NCBI GenBank assembly: GCA_022822495.1
Contig: JAJEBQ010000053.1
Coordinates: forward strand, 1 to 64,000
Length of the DNA: 64,000 bases
Direction of reading: 5' to 3'
Source of the DNA: Paracoccaceae bacterium
GTDB lineage: Bacteria > Pseudomonadota > Alphaproteobacteria > Rhodobacterales > Rhodobacteraceae
Part shown: piece after piece, positions 56,082-64,000 of the stretch
Numbering within the stretch: position 1 is the first letter of the stretch
Layout of the letters: each line of letters starts with the position of its first letter
Notes under the pieces: generated by a model
Told to the model about the DNA's origin: nothing
What the model saw: the letters and a program-made list of their open reading frames with translations, nothing else
Databases searched by the model: none
Made by a program: the position numbers and the translations under genes

Positions 56082-57794
56082 TTGCAAAAACCAGATAATA
56101 TAAAATACTGGGTTTACGACAAACCTCCACTACCTTTGGCTGTTTTGGCTGCCATACAGCAAATATCCCTTCTTGGTACAATTATGACTCTGCCGTTGGT
56201 TTTGGGGAGAACATTAGGCTTGGGCATTGAGGAACAAATTCACCTCGTAACCTTAACCATGATTTCTGCCGGTGTTGGAGTTATTCTTCAGACTATGAAC
56301 AAACGCCAGGTTGGTATAGGCCTTTTTGTCCCTATGCACACCACATCGGCAGCGTTTCCGGCGATGGCCATAGCTGCGCAAATGGGGGGATTGGGGCTTG
56401 CCTTTGGTATGCTGAGTGTGGTTGGTGTCGTACAGATTATCGTGAGCCGTATTATCACCCGGCTGAAAGAACTCATACCGGTTGAAATCGCAGGTTTGGC
56501 TGTATTTGTCATAGGCATTGAGGTCGGGCTTTTGGGTTTAAGAAGCATGCTTGGCATTGGTACTGAGCTTGAGAATAACCCCCTGAATGTTGCAGTGGGT
56601 TTTTCAACCTTGGCTTTTATCGTTGGTCTTACCATCTGGGCACCATCAATTTTTAAAACCTTTGCCGTTATCCTTGGGCTTGTTTTGGGGCAGATTTTGG
56701 CCATTTGGTTAGGCTTAGTGCCCTACGAAGATCTTGCGGCAATTGCCAATTCAGAGCTCTTTGCCCTTCCCCCAATAGGTGATTTTGGCTGGTCATTTAA
56801 TTGGCGACTAATTCCTGATTTTGCCATCGTTGGTATAGCCCTGTCTCTAAACTGCTTCGGCATTATGACGGTTGCTCAAAAATCCTATGATGCTTCATGG
56901 AAAAGACCCGATATTGAAGGAGTGAAGAGAGGGCTGGTAGCTGAGGGTATAACCAATGTTGTTTGCTCCTTGTTGAATGGAACTTCACAAACGAGTTCAG
57001 GACCAGCTGTCGGTCTAGCTCTGACCTCAGGAATTGTCAGCCGAATCGTTGCTTACATTCTTGGTGGCTTGTTTATTGTTTTGGCCTTTTTCCCACCGGT
57101 TCCCTACATTTGGAATAGCCTGTCAACGGCAGTAGTTGGAGCCATTCTTGTATTCGTGGGTGGTTTCATTACCATAACAGGGCTTCGAATCCTAATGCTG
57201 AGGCTTTTGGATAGTCGACGTACAATAGCCATCGGTCTAGCTATTATTGGGGGCGTAGGATCAGGATTATTGGCCAGAATAGCCGAGGAAGGAGCATTTT
57301 ATTTCGCCCTTTTTTCGACTCCTTTGGCCTTATCGCTGAGCATTGCAATCTTCTTGAATGCGGTGTTTCTTATTAATAGCAGGAAAAAACTCACCTACGA
57401 AATCCCCTTGGGTAAGGACTGGCATAATCAATTGGATAAGATGGTTTGGGAACTGGGCGGGGCGTGGGGGGCTTCTCCTGAAACTGTAGGACGTATCATC
57501 CATTCATTGAATGAATTGATAGATGTCATTACAGGTCATGACTTGATTAATGAAGACAACAGGAAAGTCTATTTATCAGCCAGATTTTATCAATCTGGAT
57601 GTACGGTAAAGATTAATTATTCAGGTATGGGTTTCAGAATAGTGAATAAGCCTCCGACACCTGAGCAAATGCTGGAAGATCCTGATTCCATTACTGATTT
57701 AGCAGGTTATTTGGTCAGACGCATAGCGGATGGTATAAAAATAAACACCTCACGAAATGGAACAACTACAGTTACCTTAGATTTTTATGATTAA
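56082..57794 (+). CDS. NCS2-family purine/pyrimidine permease with an unusual C-terminal domain
   Basis: The 570-residue protein begins with about 440 residues of a 14-segment NCS2 (uracil/xanthine) transporter. It has VGIGLFVPMHTTSAAFPAM, LIPVEIAGLAVFVIGIEVG and the conserved SLNCFGIMTVAQ, then NGTSQTSSGPAVGLAL. About 130 soluble residues follow the last membrane segment (from GKDWHNQLDKM). They contain HSLNELIDVITGHD and GYLVRRIADGIKIN and resemble a GHKL/anti-sigma-type ATPase fold. The start is a TTG at 56082 with AGGAA seven bases upstream. Substrate is probably a nucleobase. The tail may sense a ligand or dimerise. Confidence 0.85.
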   Translation: MQKPDNIKYWVYDKPPLPLAVLAAIQQISLLGTIMTLPLVLGRTLGLGIEEQIHLVTLTMISAGVGVILQTMNKRQVGIGLFVPMHTTSAAFPAMAIAAQMGGLGLAFGMLSVVGVVQIIVSRIITRLKELIPVEIAGLAVFVIGIEVGLLGLRSMLGIGTELENNPLNVAVGFSTLAFIVGLTIWAPSIFKTFAVILGLVLGQILAIWLGLVPYEDLAAIANSELFALPPIGDFGWSFNWRLIPDFAIVGIALSLNCFGIMTVAQKSYDASWKRPDIEGVKRGLVAEGITNVVCSLLNGTSQTSSGPAVGLALTSGIVSRIVAYILGGLFIVLAFFPPVPYIWNSLSTAVVGAILVFVGGFITITGLRILMLRLLDSRRTIAIGLAIIGGVGSGLLARIAEEGAFYFALFSTPLALSLSIAIFLNAVFLINSRKKLTYEIPLGKDWHNQLDKMVWELGGAWGASPETVGRIIHSLNELIDVITGHDLINEDNRKVYLSARFYQSGCTVKINYSGMGFRIVNKPPTPEQMLEDPDSITDLAGYLVRRIADGIKINTSRNGTTTVTLDFYD

Positions 57795-58482
57795 ACGTAC
57801 ATTTTCAGGGCTTGAGTATTGTCCTCTATGAAAAAATATCCTGAAAGGGTGTTCGGTAGGTAAGGAAAGCATCGTTATTCAGCCATTGTCCAATCTATGT
57901 TAATGGGGGGGCACACATATTAGGAATATTCTCAATATTATTGGTGTAAAGGTTTTTCGATGCGAAACAACCGGTGTAATTACTGGAGTTGTCGGCGGAT
58001 TAAAATTTGAATGCTCAATAAAGACCTTTTGGAAATAAGAGATGGAAATTCACGAATTCAAACTACCGCAGAGCATGTTTATTCCTCGGTAATAGAAGAA
58101 AATCCTGCTTGGGATGACTTACAGCCAGGGAAAAGTGGAGAAGCAAGCTAAGTTATCTCATAATAACCGGTTGATCCGTTCGCTGTGATAGTTGGAAAAG
58201 ATAAATCCGTTTGGCTTGTTATTGAATTTGAGGCAAGAACTTTATAGAGAGGAAAAGTTGCCTGTGTTCAGAAAAGCTGTTTCTGTAGGATATGTTGTAT
58301 ATAAATCAAACTTGGTTTCCGTTTGTGCCTGATTTTAGAGAGGTAATTGATTAAAATATGTTTGATTGAAGTTTTTTTTGGCAGTCATTTAAGGAAATGT
58401 TTTAATTTCAATTGAGAAGTTTGTATTCAGTCGACCAACCCATACATGCTTCACTCAAATAGGTTTGCCAGTTTTATTGCGG
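57795..58482. other. Intergenic region with possible decayed coding sequence
   Basis: Short frames such as one from an ATG at 58011 (LNKDLLEIRDGNSRIQ) and one near 58170-58250 (DPFAVIVGKDKSVWLVIEFE) look protein-like but end at stops and change frame. I see a decayed gene of unknown kind rather than an active one. The 3' end of the hipB-like gene lies just beyond. Confidence 0.35.
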
Positions 58483-58683
58483 TCAATCCAACCCCAAAAC
58501 ATGAATAATTTTCAACATACTTTCAATCTTGATACTGGTTTTTCCTTTCTCAAAACTTATAAGAGTCGGCTTACTTACGCCTGCCAATACTGAAAGTTGT
58601 TCCTGGGTAAGGTTTTGCTCTTTACGACGCTTTATTGCTTCGATAACAATATCTTGCCAATTAAATCGAACGAACCGTTCCAT
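58483..58683 (-). CDS. hipB: XRE-family regulator, HipB-like antitoxin
   Basis: The 66-residue protein is little more than a helix-turn-helix: RRKEQNLTQEQLSVLAGVSK followed by PTLISFEKGKTSI. A GGAGAAGAG ribosome binding site precedes its ATG inside the end of hipA, and the two frames overlap by 52 bases. Usually hipB precedes hipA; here hipA comes first. The arrangement would make antitoxin translation depend on passage through hipA. Confidence 0.85.
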   Translation of the reverse strand: MERFVRFNWQDIVIEAIKRRKEQNLTQEQLSVLAGVSKPTLISFEKGKTSIKIESMLKIIHVLGLD

Positions 58684-59840
58684 CTCTTCTCCATAATTTC
58701 AATGAGCCCATTTTTGAGTTTCTCTGAACCCACTTGCGCCTCAGTTATTGCTTCCTTTGCCGCATGTAAATTCCTTCGCATATTTTCTACCGCCATATTT
58801 ATAGCAGCACGCGATAATTTAAATTCCTCGCCTAGTCTAATGACACTCCTTGGCTTCAAATTTCCTATTGGTAAATTTGAAGCACCAGCAATTTTTAAGG
58901 CTATGGTTTTGTAATCGTAATACGATACTGCCAACTGATCATAAGAGGGAGTAAATCGAAACCCTTCAGGCGTATGAAACATGGCAAAGTTCTTAAAATG
59001 CATGTCTGTATTCCCAAGTAATAAACCAGCCAGGATACGATGGTACAAGGCATAATTTTGTACAGGCATGCATCCTTTTTCTCTGATAATAAAATCTGCC
59101 ATATCTTGATATGCACCGTCATATTTTGCGTTAGGATTAATCCTTAGGAGTTGGCTAAATTCCTCAAAATGTATGCGCTCACCTGCTTGTCGATCAAATC
59201 TTTTAATTATCAGGGCCTGTTCATCAATCCCCTTGACTTTATCTATTTTCAACTGCACAACTTCTTGGTCTGGAAGCAAGGCCTGAAATGCACAAGTTGT
59301 CAAATACTCATTTTCAATGAATTCAAGATGATTGGGAGTAGCAAATTTCGCTATATGCGTACTTAGTTCGCCTATTTTTACTGGACGAAACAACCCGTTT
59401 TCTTCGATAATTCCAAGCTTTGGCTGGACTCCAGAGATTGAAGTTCTGGTCGAAAATAAACTCCTCTCCTTTGGATCACCTTCATGCATTAGTGCTTTGG
59501 TTAAATTATATGGTTCTGGGTCAAGAACAGAAACCGCTCCTGCACAATCAAAACCAAAAGCCAAGAGCAATTCAAAAGGTTTAACATTCCTTTTCCCAAG
59601 CAATCGTGCTTGAGCGTTATACAGCCACCCTTCTGAAATGAGGTTATCAAAAAAAGGATGCAGGGCATTCTGGCAAATATGGGGGTCTTTCTGTACAGGC
59701 AAGCCATGTGAGATAGCAGGATTACCCATTTCAATATAGCTTGGGTCATAGGTGAATATAAAACTATTTCCTGGTTCTTCACGCAGATAACCAGCAAAAA
59801 AATCTTTGTAAAATACTTTACCCCAAAATAACTGTGCCAT
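58632..59840 (-). CDS. hipA: HipA-like serine/threonine kinase toxin
   Basis: The 402-residue protein has both HipA subdomains. The N-terminal part holds HGLPVQKDPH and HPFFDNLISEGWL. The kinase core holds SISGVQPKLGI (ATP loop), ALIIKRFDR, the catalytic loop LGNTDMHFKNFAMFH and the metal-binding FTPSYDQLAVS. All key residues are intact, unlike the pseudogene at 5205-6493. HipA kinases cause growth arrest by phosphorylating translation factors. It is followed by an overlapping small XRE gene, a reversed toxin-antitoxin order. The upstream gap is very AT-rich and carries a TAGGT-N8-ACCTA palindrome. Confidence 0.9.
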   Translation of the reverse strand: MAQLFWGKVFYKDFFAGYLREEPGNSFIFTYDPSYIEMGNPAISHGLPVQKDPHICQNALHPFFDNLISEGWLYNAQARLLGKRNVKPFELLLAFGFDCAGAVSVLDPEPYNLTKALMHEGDPKERSLFSTRTSISGVQPKLGIIEENGLFRPVKIGELSTHIAKFATPNHLEFIENEYLTTCAFQALLPDQEVVQLKIDKVKGIDEQALIIKRFDRQAGERIHFEEFSQLLRINPNAKYDGAYQDMADFIIREKGCMPVQNYALYHRILAGLLLGNTDMHFKNFAMFHTPEGFRFTPSYDQLAVSYYDYKTIALKIAGASNLPIGNLKPRSVIRLGEEFKLSRAAINMAVENMRRNLHAAKEAITEAQVGSEKLKNGLIEIMEKRWNGSFDLIGKILLSKQ

Positions 59841-59922
59841 AAAAATAAAGTCTTTTTATTAAATTTTTTAAATCAGAGATTTAAGTAAATTATATTTTAT
59901 ATATTATAGGAATTATTGATTT

Positions 59923-59940
59923 TAGGTAAATAATAACCTA
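59923..59940. promoter_or_regulatory. Operator-like palindrome upstream of hipA
   Basis: TAGGT, an 8-base spacer and ACCTA (59923-59940) lie about 85 bases upstream of the hipA start. The spacing resembles the E. coli HipB operator form (TATCC-N8-GGATA), so it is a candidate operator for the small XRE protein. Confidence 0.35.
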
Positions 59941-60096
59941 CTATAATTCACTATATCTGAAATATGGGCAAATATATTTAACTTGAATACTAGGGGGAAA
60001 TGTGACTATTGCATGTAATCCCCAATAAATACACGACATCAAAATAAAAGCTTGCAAGTGATGCCCATAAGAGGCAGTTTATACGACCAGGTGACT

Positions 60097-60176
60097 CAGA
60101 AAAATGTAAAGTAAGACCTCACAGAACTAGGTTTGAGGCCGATAGTAGGCAGAAGCATTAAATTTGATGTGGTATT
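60097..60176 (+). repeat. Dispersed repeat, copy B
   Basis: ACTCAGAAAAATGT, GTAAGA, AACTAGGTTTGAG and AGTAGGCAGAAGC occur in the same order as in copy A at about 21929-22014. It is non-coding. Confidence 0.45.
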
Positions 60177-60196
60177 AAACACTTGTTTAATACAAT

Positions 60197-60418
60197 CTAA
60201 TCAGGATCTTTCAGGATAAAGTCACAATCAATCAGGATGCTTCGGGCCTGATCATAAAGTTCATCGGCTACCATAATCCTTCTCGGAAGAATACCTATCT
60301 GACCTTCCAGAACACTCATATGATTATCCAGAATAAAGACTTTTATTCCTTCCCCCTCCAAGATTGCTGTAGCGAAGGATAATTCTGTCGGGTCATTGGT
60401 ACGATAGAGTTCTTTCAT
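60197..60418 (-). CDS. DUF2007 putative signal-transducing protein
   Basis: The protein of about 73 residues matches DUF2007: MKELYRTNDPTELSFATAIL, a middle ILDNHMSVLEGQIG, and RRIMVADELYDQARSIL. The family forms small beta-alpha domains of unknown function, often near polyprenyl synthase in alphaproteobacteria, as here. The ATG at 60418 is used; longer in-frame starts would overlap the divergent gene. It shares a 53-base divergent promoter region with the synthase. Confidence 0.85.
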   Translation of the reverse strand: MKELYRTNDPTELSFATAILEGEGIKVFILDNHMSVLEGQIGILPRRIMVADELYDQARSILIDCDFILKDPD

Positions 60419-60441
60419 GTGGTTTCCCAAAATAATTGACT

Positions 60442-60458
60442 TATATACAGTGTATATA
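60442..60458. promoter_or_regulatory. 17-bp palindrome in the DUF2007/polyprenyl synthase divergent promoter
   Basis: TATATACA, a single G and TGTATATA form a perfect inverted repeat. It overlaps a TTGACT at 60436-60441 and a possible -10 (GATAAA, 17 bases on), so a regulator bound here could control both genes. Confidence 0.35.
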
Positions 60459-60471
60459 GATAAAGTTGGGA

Positions 60472-61470
60472 ATGACAAACAAGACGACCTCTACAAATAC
60501 TTTAGATGTTCCTCTGATCCTCCAAGAGGATCTGGCCAAGGTAGAAACCATTATCCAGGAAAGGTCAGATTCCGAACTCGTTGATCGGATTAATCAGGTG
60601 TTGCTTCATATTTTCGGAAGCGGTGGAAAAAGATTCAGACCGATGCTAACTCTTTCGGCCGCCAGATTGCTGGGTTTTGAAGGAAAAACGCATCTTAATC
60701 TTGCGGCCGCTGTGGAGTTCGTACATACAGCGACACTTGTTCACGATGATGTCGTTGATCAAAGTAAACAAAGGAGAGGAAAGCCGGCAGCCAATTTTCT
60801 TTGGGATGATAAAACTTCGGTTCTGGTAGGTGATTATCTGTTTGCAAGATCATTCCAACTTATGGTTTCAGCAGATTCTCTTCGTTCCCTGGCTGTCTTG
60901 TCGGATGCTTCTGCCACAATTGCTGAGGCCGAGGTTCTACAACTCGTGAATCAGAATAATTCATCCATTACAGAAGATGCCTATTTGACGGTGATAAAGG
61001 GGAAAACAGCAGCGTTGTTTTCTGCTGCGACTGCTGTCGGGGGAATTGTTGGCGGGGGCACAGATAAACAGATCAAGGAATTAACGGAATTTGGCAATAA
61101 TTTGGGTATTGGATTCCAGATAATGGATGATCTTTTGGATTATGAAGGATTTTCTTCAGATCTGGGAAAAAATGTAGGGGATGACTTCAACGAAGGGAAA
61201 CTAACCCTTCCGGTTATTCTTGCCATTAAGCAGGCTGACTTAGAGGAAAAAACATTTTGGAAAAGGGTTTTTGAAGAAAATATCATTATTGAGGGAGACC
61301 TTGATAATGCCTTGGCTATTTTACAGACACGAGGCATCATAGAAGAGGTAAGGACGCAAGCCTTTGCTTGGTCGGAGAAAGCCAAAGATTGTCTGGCAGA
61401 ACTTCCAAATAATCAAATCACAACATTCTTGCGGGATCTGGCTGATGTTTCCGTGGCAAGGAAAAGTTGA
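60472..61470 (+). CDS. ispB: Long-chain polyprenyl diphosphate synthase (octaprenyl diphosphate synthase type)
   Basis: The protein of about 332 residues extends isoprenoid chains for the quinone side chain. Landmarks are GSGGKRFRPMLTL, the first aspartate-rich motif HDDVVDQSKQRRG, VIKGKTAALFSAA and the second motif FQIMDDLLDYEG. The ATG at 60472 is used; a TTG at 60466 is also in frame. Length and motifs match IspB-type enzymes, but chain length cannot be set from sequence. It is convergent with ispE: the two stop codons together form TGATCA. Confidence 0.92.
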   Translation: MTNKTTSTNTLDVPLILQEDLAKVETIIQERSDSELVDRINQVLLHIFGSGGKRFRPMLTLSAARLLGFEGKTHLNLAAAVEFVHTATLVHDDVVDQSKQRRGKPAANFLWDDKTSVLVGDYLFARSFQLMVSADSLRSLAVLSDASATIAEAEVLQLVNQNNSSITEDAYLTVIKGKTAALFSAATAVGGIVGGGTDKQIKELTEFGNNLGIGFQIMDDLLDYEGFSSDLGKNVGDDFNEGKLTLPVILAIKQADLEEKTFWKRVFEENIIIEGDLDNALAILQTRGIIEEVRTQAFAWSEKAKDCLAELPNNQITTFLRDLADVSVARKS

Positions 61471-62310
61471 TCAATTGGGAAGAATTCTCGTTGGCTGGAC
61501 CCACCATTCGGGTGCAAAACGATTGATCACCACAGCGGCATTTGATACCTGTGTGTAGTTTTCAAAAAGACCAAAACAAGTACCACCGGAACCTGACATT
61601 CTAGCCAAAAAACAGCCTTCTTGCTCCCTTAGGCAGGATAGTATGGTTTTGATTTCAGGACACAGTTGAAAAACAGGTAGTTCAAGGTCATTCCTTTGCT
61701 CTCTTAACCAGGTTATAACCTCACTCTTGATTCCGCCAGACGGGTAAGGGGTCTGTGGTGGATTGTTCACCTCAGCAAGGCTTTCGTAGACTTCCCTGGT
61801 GAGAACCGGCTTATTCGGATTAACAAGTAACACTGGAAAATCAAAAAAGTTATCAAGGATGGTTATCTTTTCTCCTATCCCCTTGACCATGGAGGGTTTG
61901 CCGGTTAGGCAAACAGGCAGATCAGAACCAATAGAAGTCAAATGGTCCAAATTGTTCGGTAGTGGGCAACCTAAGTAGTCGGTGGCAAGTCGAAGCGCCA
62001 AAGTAGCATCCATCGACCCCCCACCCAAGCCTGCTGCAACTGGAATGGATTTGAACAGCTTTAACTGAAAACTCTTTCCTTTTGGTTCAATCAGCCGTAA
62101 AATCGATAAAATGATATTATCCTGCACCGGTGGAAGGGTCTTGCTGAAAGCACCTTCAACTCGCAAAGAAAATCTATCTGCAGGTTTTAACTCAAGATGA
62201 TCTCCAAATTCGGTAAAGGCAACCAAACTGTCAAGTTCATGGTAACCATTGGCACGTTTGCCAGTTACATGCAGGGTCAGGTTTAATTTGGCGTGTGCAA
62301 TCCCCTTCAC
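61471..62310 (-). CDS. ispE: 4-diphosphocytidyl-2-C-methyl-D-erythritol kinase
   Basis: This 279-residue GHMP kinase performs the fourth step of the MEP isoprenoid pathway. It has the N-terminal AHAKLNLTLHVTGKRANGYHE (catalytic Lys and substrate contacts), the ATP loop PVAAGLGGGSMDATLAL and the C-terminal ARMSGSGGTCFGLF. The ATP-loop sequence GGGSMDA varies from the usual GGGSADA or GGGSSDA. It follows the TPR gene by 13 bases on the minus strand, so both probably share a transcript. Confidence 0.95.
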   Translation of the reverse strand: MKGIAHAKLNLTLHVTGKRANGYHELDSLVAFTEFGDHLELKPADRFSLRVEGAFSKTLPPVQDNIILSILRLIEPKGKSFQLKLFKSIPVAAGLGGGSMDATLALRLATDYLGCPLPNNLDHLTSIGSDLPVCLTGKPSMVKGIGEKITILDNFFDFPVLLVNPNKPVLTREVYESLAEVNNPPQTPYPSGGIKSEVITWLREQRNDLELPVFQLCPEIKTILSCLREQEGCFLARMSGSGGTCFGLFENYTQVSNAAVVINRFAPEWWVQPTRILPN

Positions 62311-62323
62311 GGTAGGTTATCTG

Positions 62324-64000
62324 CTATTGCTCTTCAAACATTCTAAGGCCCTCTTCCAGGCCATGCGTGAGTTTGAGTTGAATTTTCGTTTTGAGAGGTT
62401 CTTGCGGTTCAAGTTCCAACGCTCTACGCCATTCCCTTTTGGCCAAATCTTCTTCCCCCATGACCCAATAGACTTCAGCAATGTGATCTATGACTTCCGG
62501 CTCATTGGGGGTTATACGATCAGCTTTCTGCAAATTCTCCAACGCCTCTGCCAATTTCCCGCGGCGATACAAAATCCAGCCGAGAGAATCCACATAGTAA
62601 CCATTATCAGGCTCAAGTTCCACCGCCTTTCTGATAAAGTCCTCCGCTTCATCAAGCTTGATATTTTGGTCCGCAAGTGTGTACCCTAGGTTATTCAATA
62701 TCAATGCGTTATCGGGCGATAATTCCAAGGCAGAACGCCAATCAATTTCGGCATTTTCCCAATCTTTGAGAAAATAATATGCGTTTCCTCGCCAGTAATA
62801 GATGTTCCAGGTTTCAAGATTATCTTCTTGGGCGATTTCAATGGCTCTGCTGATACTGTCAATGGCCTCAGTATAATCGGCATTGAAATAATGCAGTTCA
62901 CCCAGTTGGGCCCATAAACCAATCGAGTTGGGTTTGAGTTCCAGCGCTTGTTCAACAATCGCCATGCTTTGGTTAGTATCACCCATTTCATAATAAATTT
63001 CGGCTTGCAAGGCTGATGAAGCCAGAAAATAAGGATTCCCTGGCAAGATACCGGTCAGTGGTTTCAAGGCCAATTCATAACTTTCAAGGTAAAGCAGAGT
63101 AAAACTGGCTGCAAAATCGAGGGTTATATCATCTGGATTAAGGTAGCTCGCCAATCGGAACAAAGCGAGTGAATCACCGGAAGCATCAGAATTATTGGTC
63201 GATATCCTGGCGACTGATGACAGAAGTTTGGCCATACCCTCCTGAGCTGTAACAGTCACATTCAAATCGGACGTATCACCCGTTGAAAAATACTCACCAA
63301 GTTTCAGAAAAGGGACTTTTCTTGGTTCGATATCCGATAATATGAGTAAATCATATTCTTCCTTGGCAAGGTCATTTTTGCCTTGCTTGAGTAATATTTG
63401 AACCCTGAGAAAGAGAACTTCATTTTGTAGTGCGGGGGGGTAGTTGGTAACTATCCCCAAGGTATCAAGGGCCATTTGGTAATCACCTGTTGAAGCAAGA
63501 ATCAGGCTCTCAGAAAAGGATCTCAGGAAACCAGCATCTTCACCCATTTCTTCTTGAAAAATCTCCAATGACTTTTCCACAGAACCTTCACCAAAGGTAG
63601 CCCACCCTTTAAACAGGGAAGTAAGTGGAAAATTCAATTGGGTTTCCTCAACTGAGGTTTTTACAGCATCGTAATCATATCGTTTAAACAGATCGATCAA
63701 ATTGACTATTCGGGCTAAGACGAATTCACTTTCCATATCCAGCAAATTATTGGCGATTTCAATAGCTTGAACAATGTCGCCAGTTCCCACATAGGCCTTC
63801 AAGGCCAATTCAAGGACTTCTGGATTTTCGAACGCTTCATCTGGCAATTCCTTAATGAAACCCTCAGCAACATCATAACGATACTCATCGACAGCATATT
63901 CAGCTGCCAAAAAGGTACCAAGAAAGTCTTGTCCCTTAAGAGGAGAGCAAACCAGGAAGGTCAGCACCAGCAAAACCCTGCCTATATGGATAAATCTACA
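62324..64000 (-). CDS. Exported tetratricopeptide-repeat protein (5' end outside window)
   Basis: The protein has an export-type hydrophobic start (GRVLLVLTFLVCSPLKGQ) and tandem TPR units over most of its length, clearest in the C-terminal half: IGLWAQLGELHYFNADYTEA, ALILNNLGYTLADQNIK and YYVDSLGWILYRRGKLAEA. The frame stays open to base 64000 without a clear ATG, so the true start may lie beyond the window; a TTG at 63973 is possible but lacks the basic residues (RFIHIGR) upstream. TPR proteins beside ispE are common in alphaproteobacteria. They are presumed to be scaffolds in the periplasm or envelope, with unknown partners. Confidence 0.87.
   Translation of the reverse strand, partial: CRFIHIGRVLLVLTFLVCSPLKGQDFLGTFLAAEYAVDEYRYDVAEGFIKELPDEAFENPEVLELALKAYVGTGDIVQAIEIANNLLDMESEFVLARIVNLIDLFKRYDYDAVKTSVEETQLNFPLTSLFKGWATFGEGSVEKSLEIFQEEMGEDAGFLRSFSESLILASTGDYQMALDTLGIVTNYPPALQNEVLFLRVQILLKQGKNDLAKEEYDLLILSDIEPRKVPFLKLGEYFSTGDTSDLNVTVTAQEGMAKLLSSVARISTNNSDASGDSLALFRLASYLNPDDITLDFAASFTLLYLESYELALKPLTGILPGNPYFLASSALQAEIYYEMGDTNQSMAIVEQALELKPNSIGLWAQLGELHYFNADYTEAIDSISRAIEIAQEDNLETWNIYYWRGNAYYFLKDWENAEIDWRSALELSPDNALILNNLGYTLADQNIKLDEAEDFIRKAVELEPDNGYYVDSLGWILYRRGKLAEALENLQKADRITPNEPEVIDHIAEVYWVMGEEDLAKREWRRALELEPQEPLKTKIQLKLTHGLEEGLRMFEEQ

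Larger units (their letters stand above)
59841..60196. other. AT-rich intergenic region with repeat traces
   Basis: No gene is seen. Bases 60013-60025 (ATGTAATCCCCAA) equal the right end of the 115-bp repeat at 9903-9915, but no body of that repeat precedes it. A copy of the dispersed repeat lies at about 60097-60176. Confidence 0.45.

Noticed and set aside
57977-57990. TAATTACTGGAG as another end of the 393-1834 element
   Set aside because: Only about 9-11 bases match and no transposase remnant accompanies it.

Overview
The window looks like a chromosomal segment of a moderately AT-rich Gram-negative bacterium, most likely an alphaproteobacterium. The pointers are the cysG-DUF2849-cysI-DUF934 sulfite-assimilation operon, a DUF2007 gene divergent from a polyprenyl diphosphate synthase with ispE and a TPR gene beside it, a tripartite tricarboxylate transporter (TctABC), periplasmic SodC and a two-subunit acyl-CoA synthetase. 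TTG start codons with good ribosome binding sites appear several times (gyrB, the NCS2 permease, the SNO-type helicase). No rRNA, tRNA or CRISPR array was seen.

Layout. 1-1834: two GC-rich insertion-sequence pieces, an IS5-like transposase cut by the window edge and a complete but dead DDE element bounded by 25-bp inverted repeats. 2284-14986: sodC, then tctC-tctB, an inserted hipB plus broken hipA, a MmeI-like restriction-modification enzyme flanked by two 115-bp direct repeats, then tctA with an acylating aldehyde dehydrogenase and a succinyl-CoA-synthetase-like pair. The last genes fit uptake of a carboxylate such as sulfoacetate, its CoA activation and its reduction to an aldehyde. 15190-18784: sulfite assimilation. 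18801-23869: secA and a periplasmic 5'-nucleotidase-like enzyme. 24791-26224: a DNA methyltransferase fused to an HNH nuclease. 26341-28973: a puuA/puuB-like pair for putrescine catabolism.

29108-37875 is the most unusual block: a DotA/TraY-like membrane protein, an unrecognised 436-residue protein and a 1669-residue strawberry-notch-type helicase, all on one strand, with no relaxase or other secretion genes in view. 38182-50549 is mostly housekeeping on the minus strand: an inositol monophosphatase-like protein, a class I amidotransferase, rsmD, a ferredoxin reductase, pterin carbinolamine dehydratase, a FemAB-like acyltransferase, RidA, PBP1A, pncB, pncA, a GNAT protein and an orphan XRE regulator. 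Two plus-strand genes sit among them: a membrane protein broken by an amber codon and a peroxiredoxin.

50952-64000: gyrB, a second remnant of the DDE insertion sequence, two methyltransferases, a DUF465 gene, an NCS2 purine/pyrimidine permease with an unusual C-terminal domain, a second intact hipA-hipB pair in reversed gene order, DUF2007, polyprenyl synthase, ispE and a TPR protein running off the window. The mobile and defence genes (two IS copies, two hipBA loci, two R-M enzymes, repeats, the TraY/helicase block) are scattered among core genes rather than concentrated in one island.
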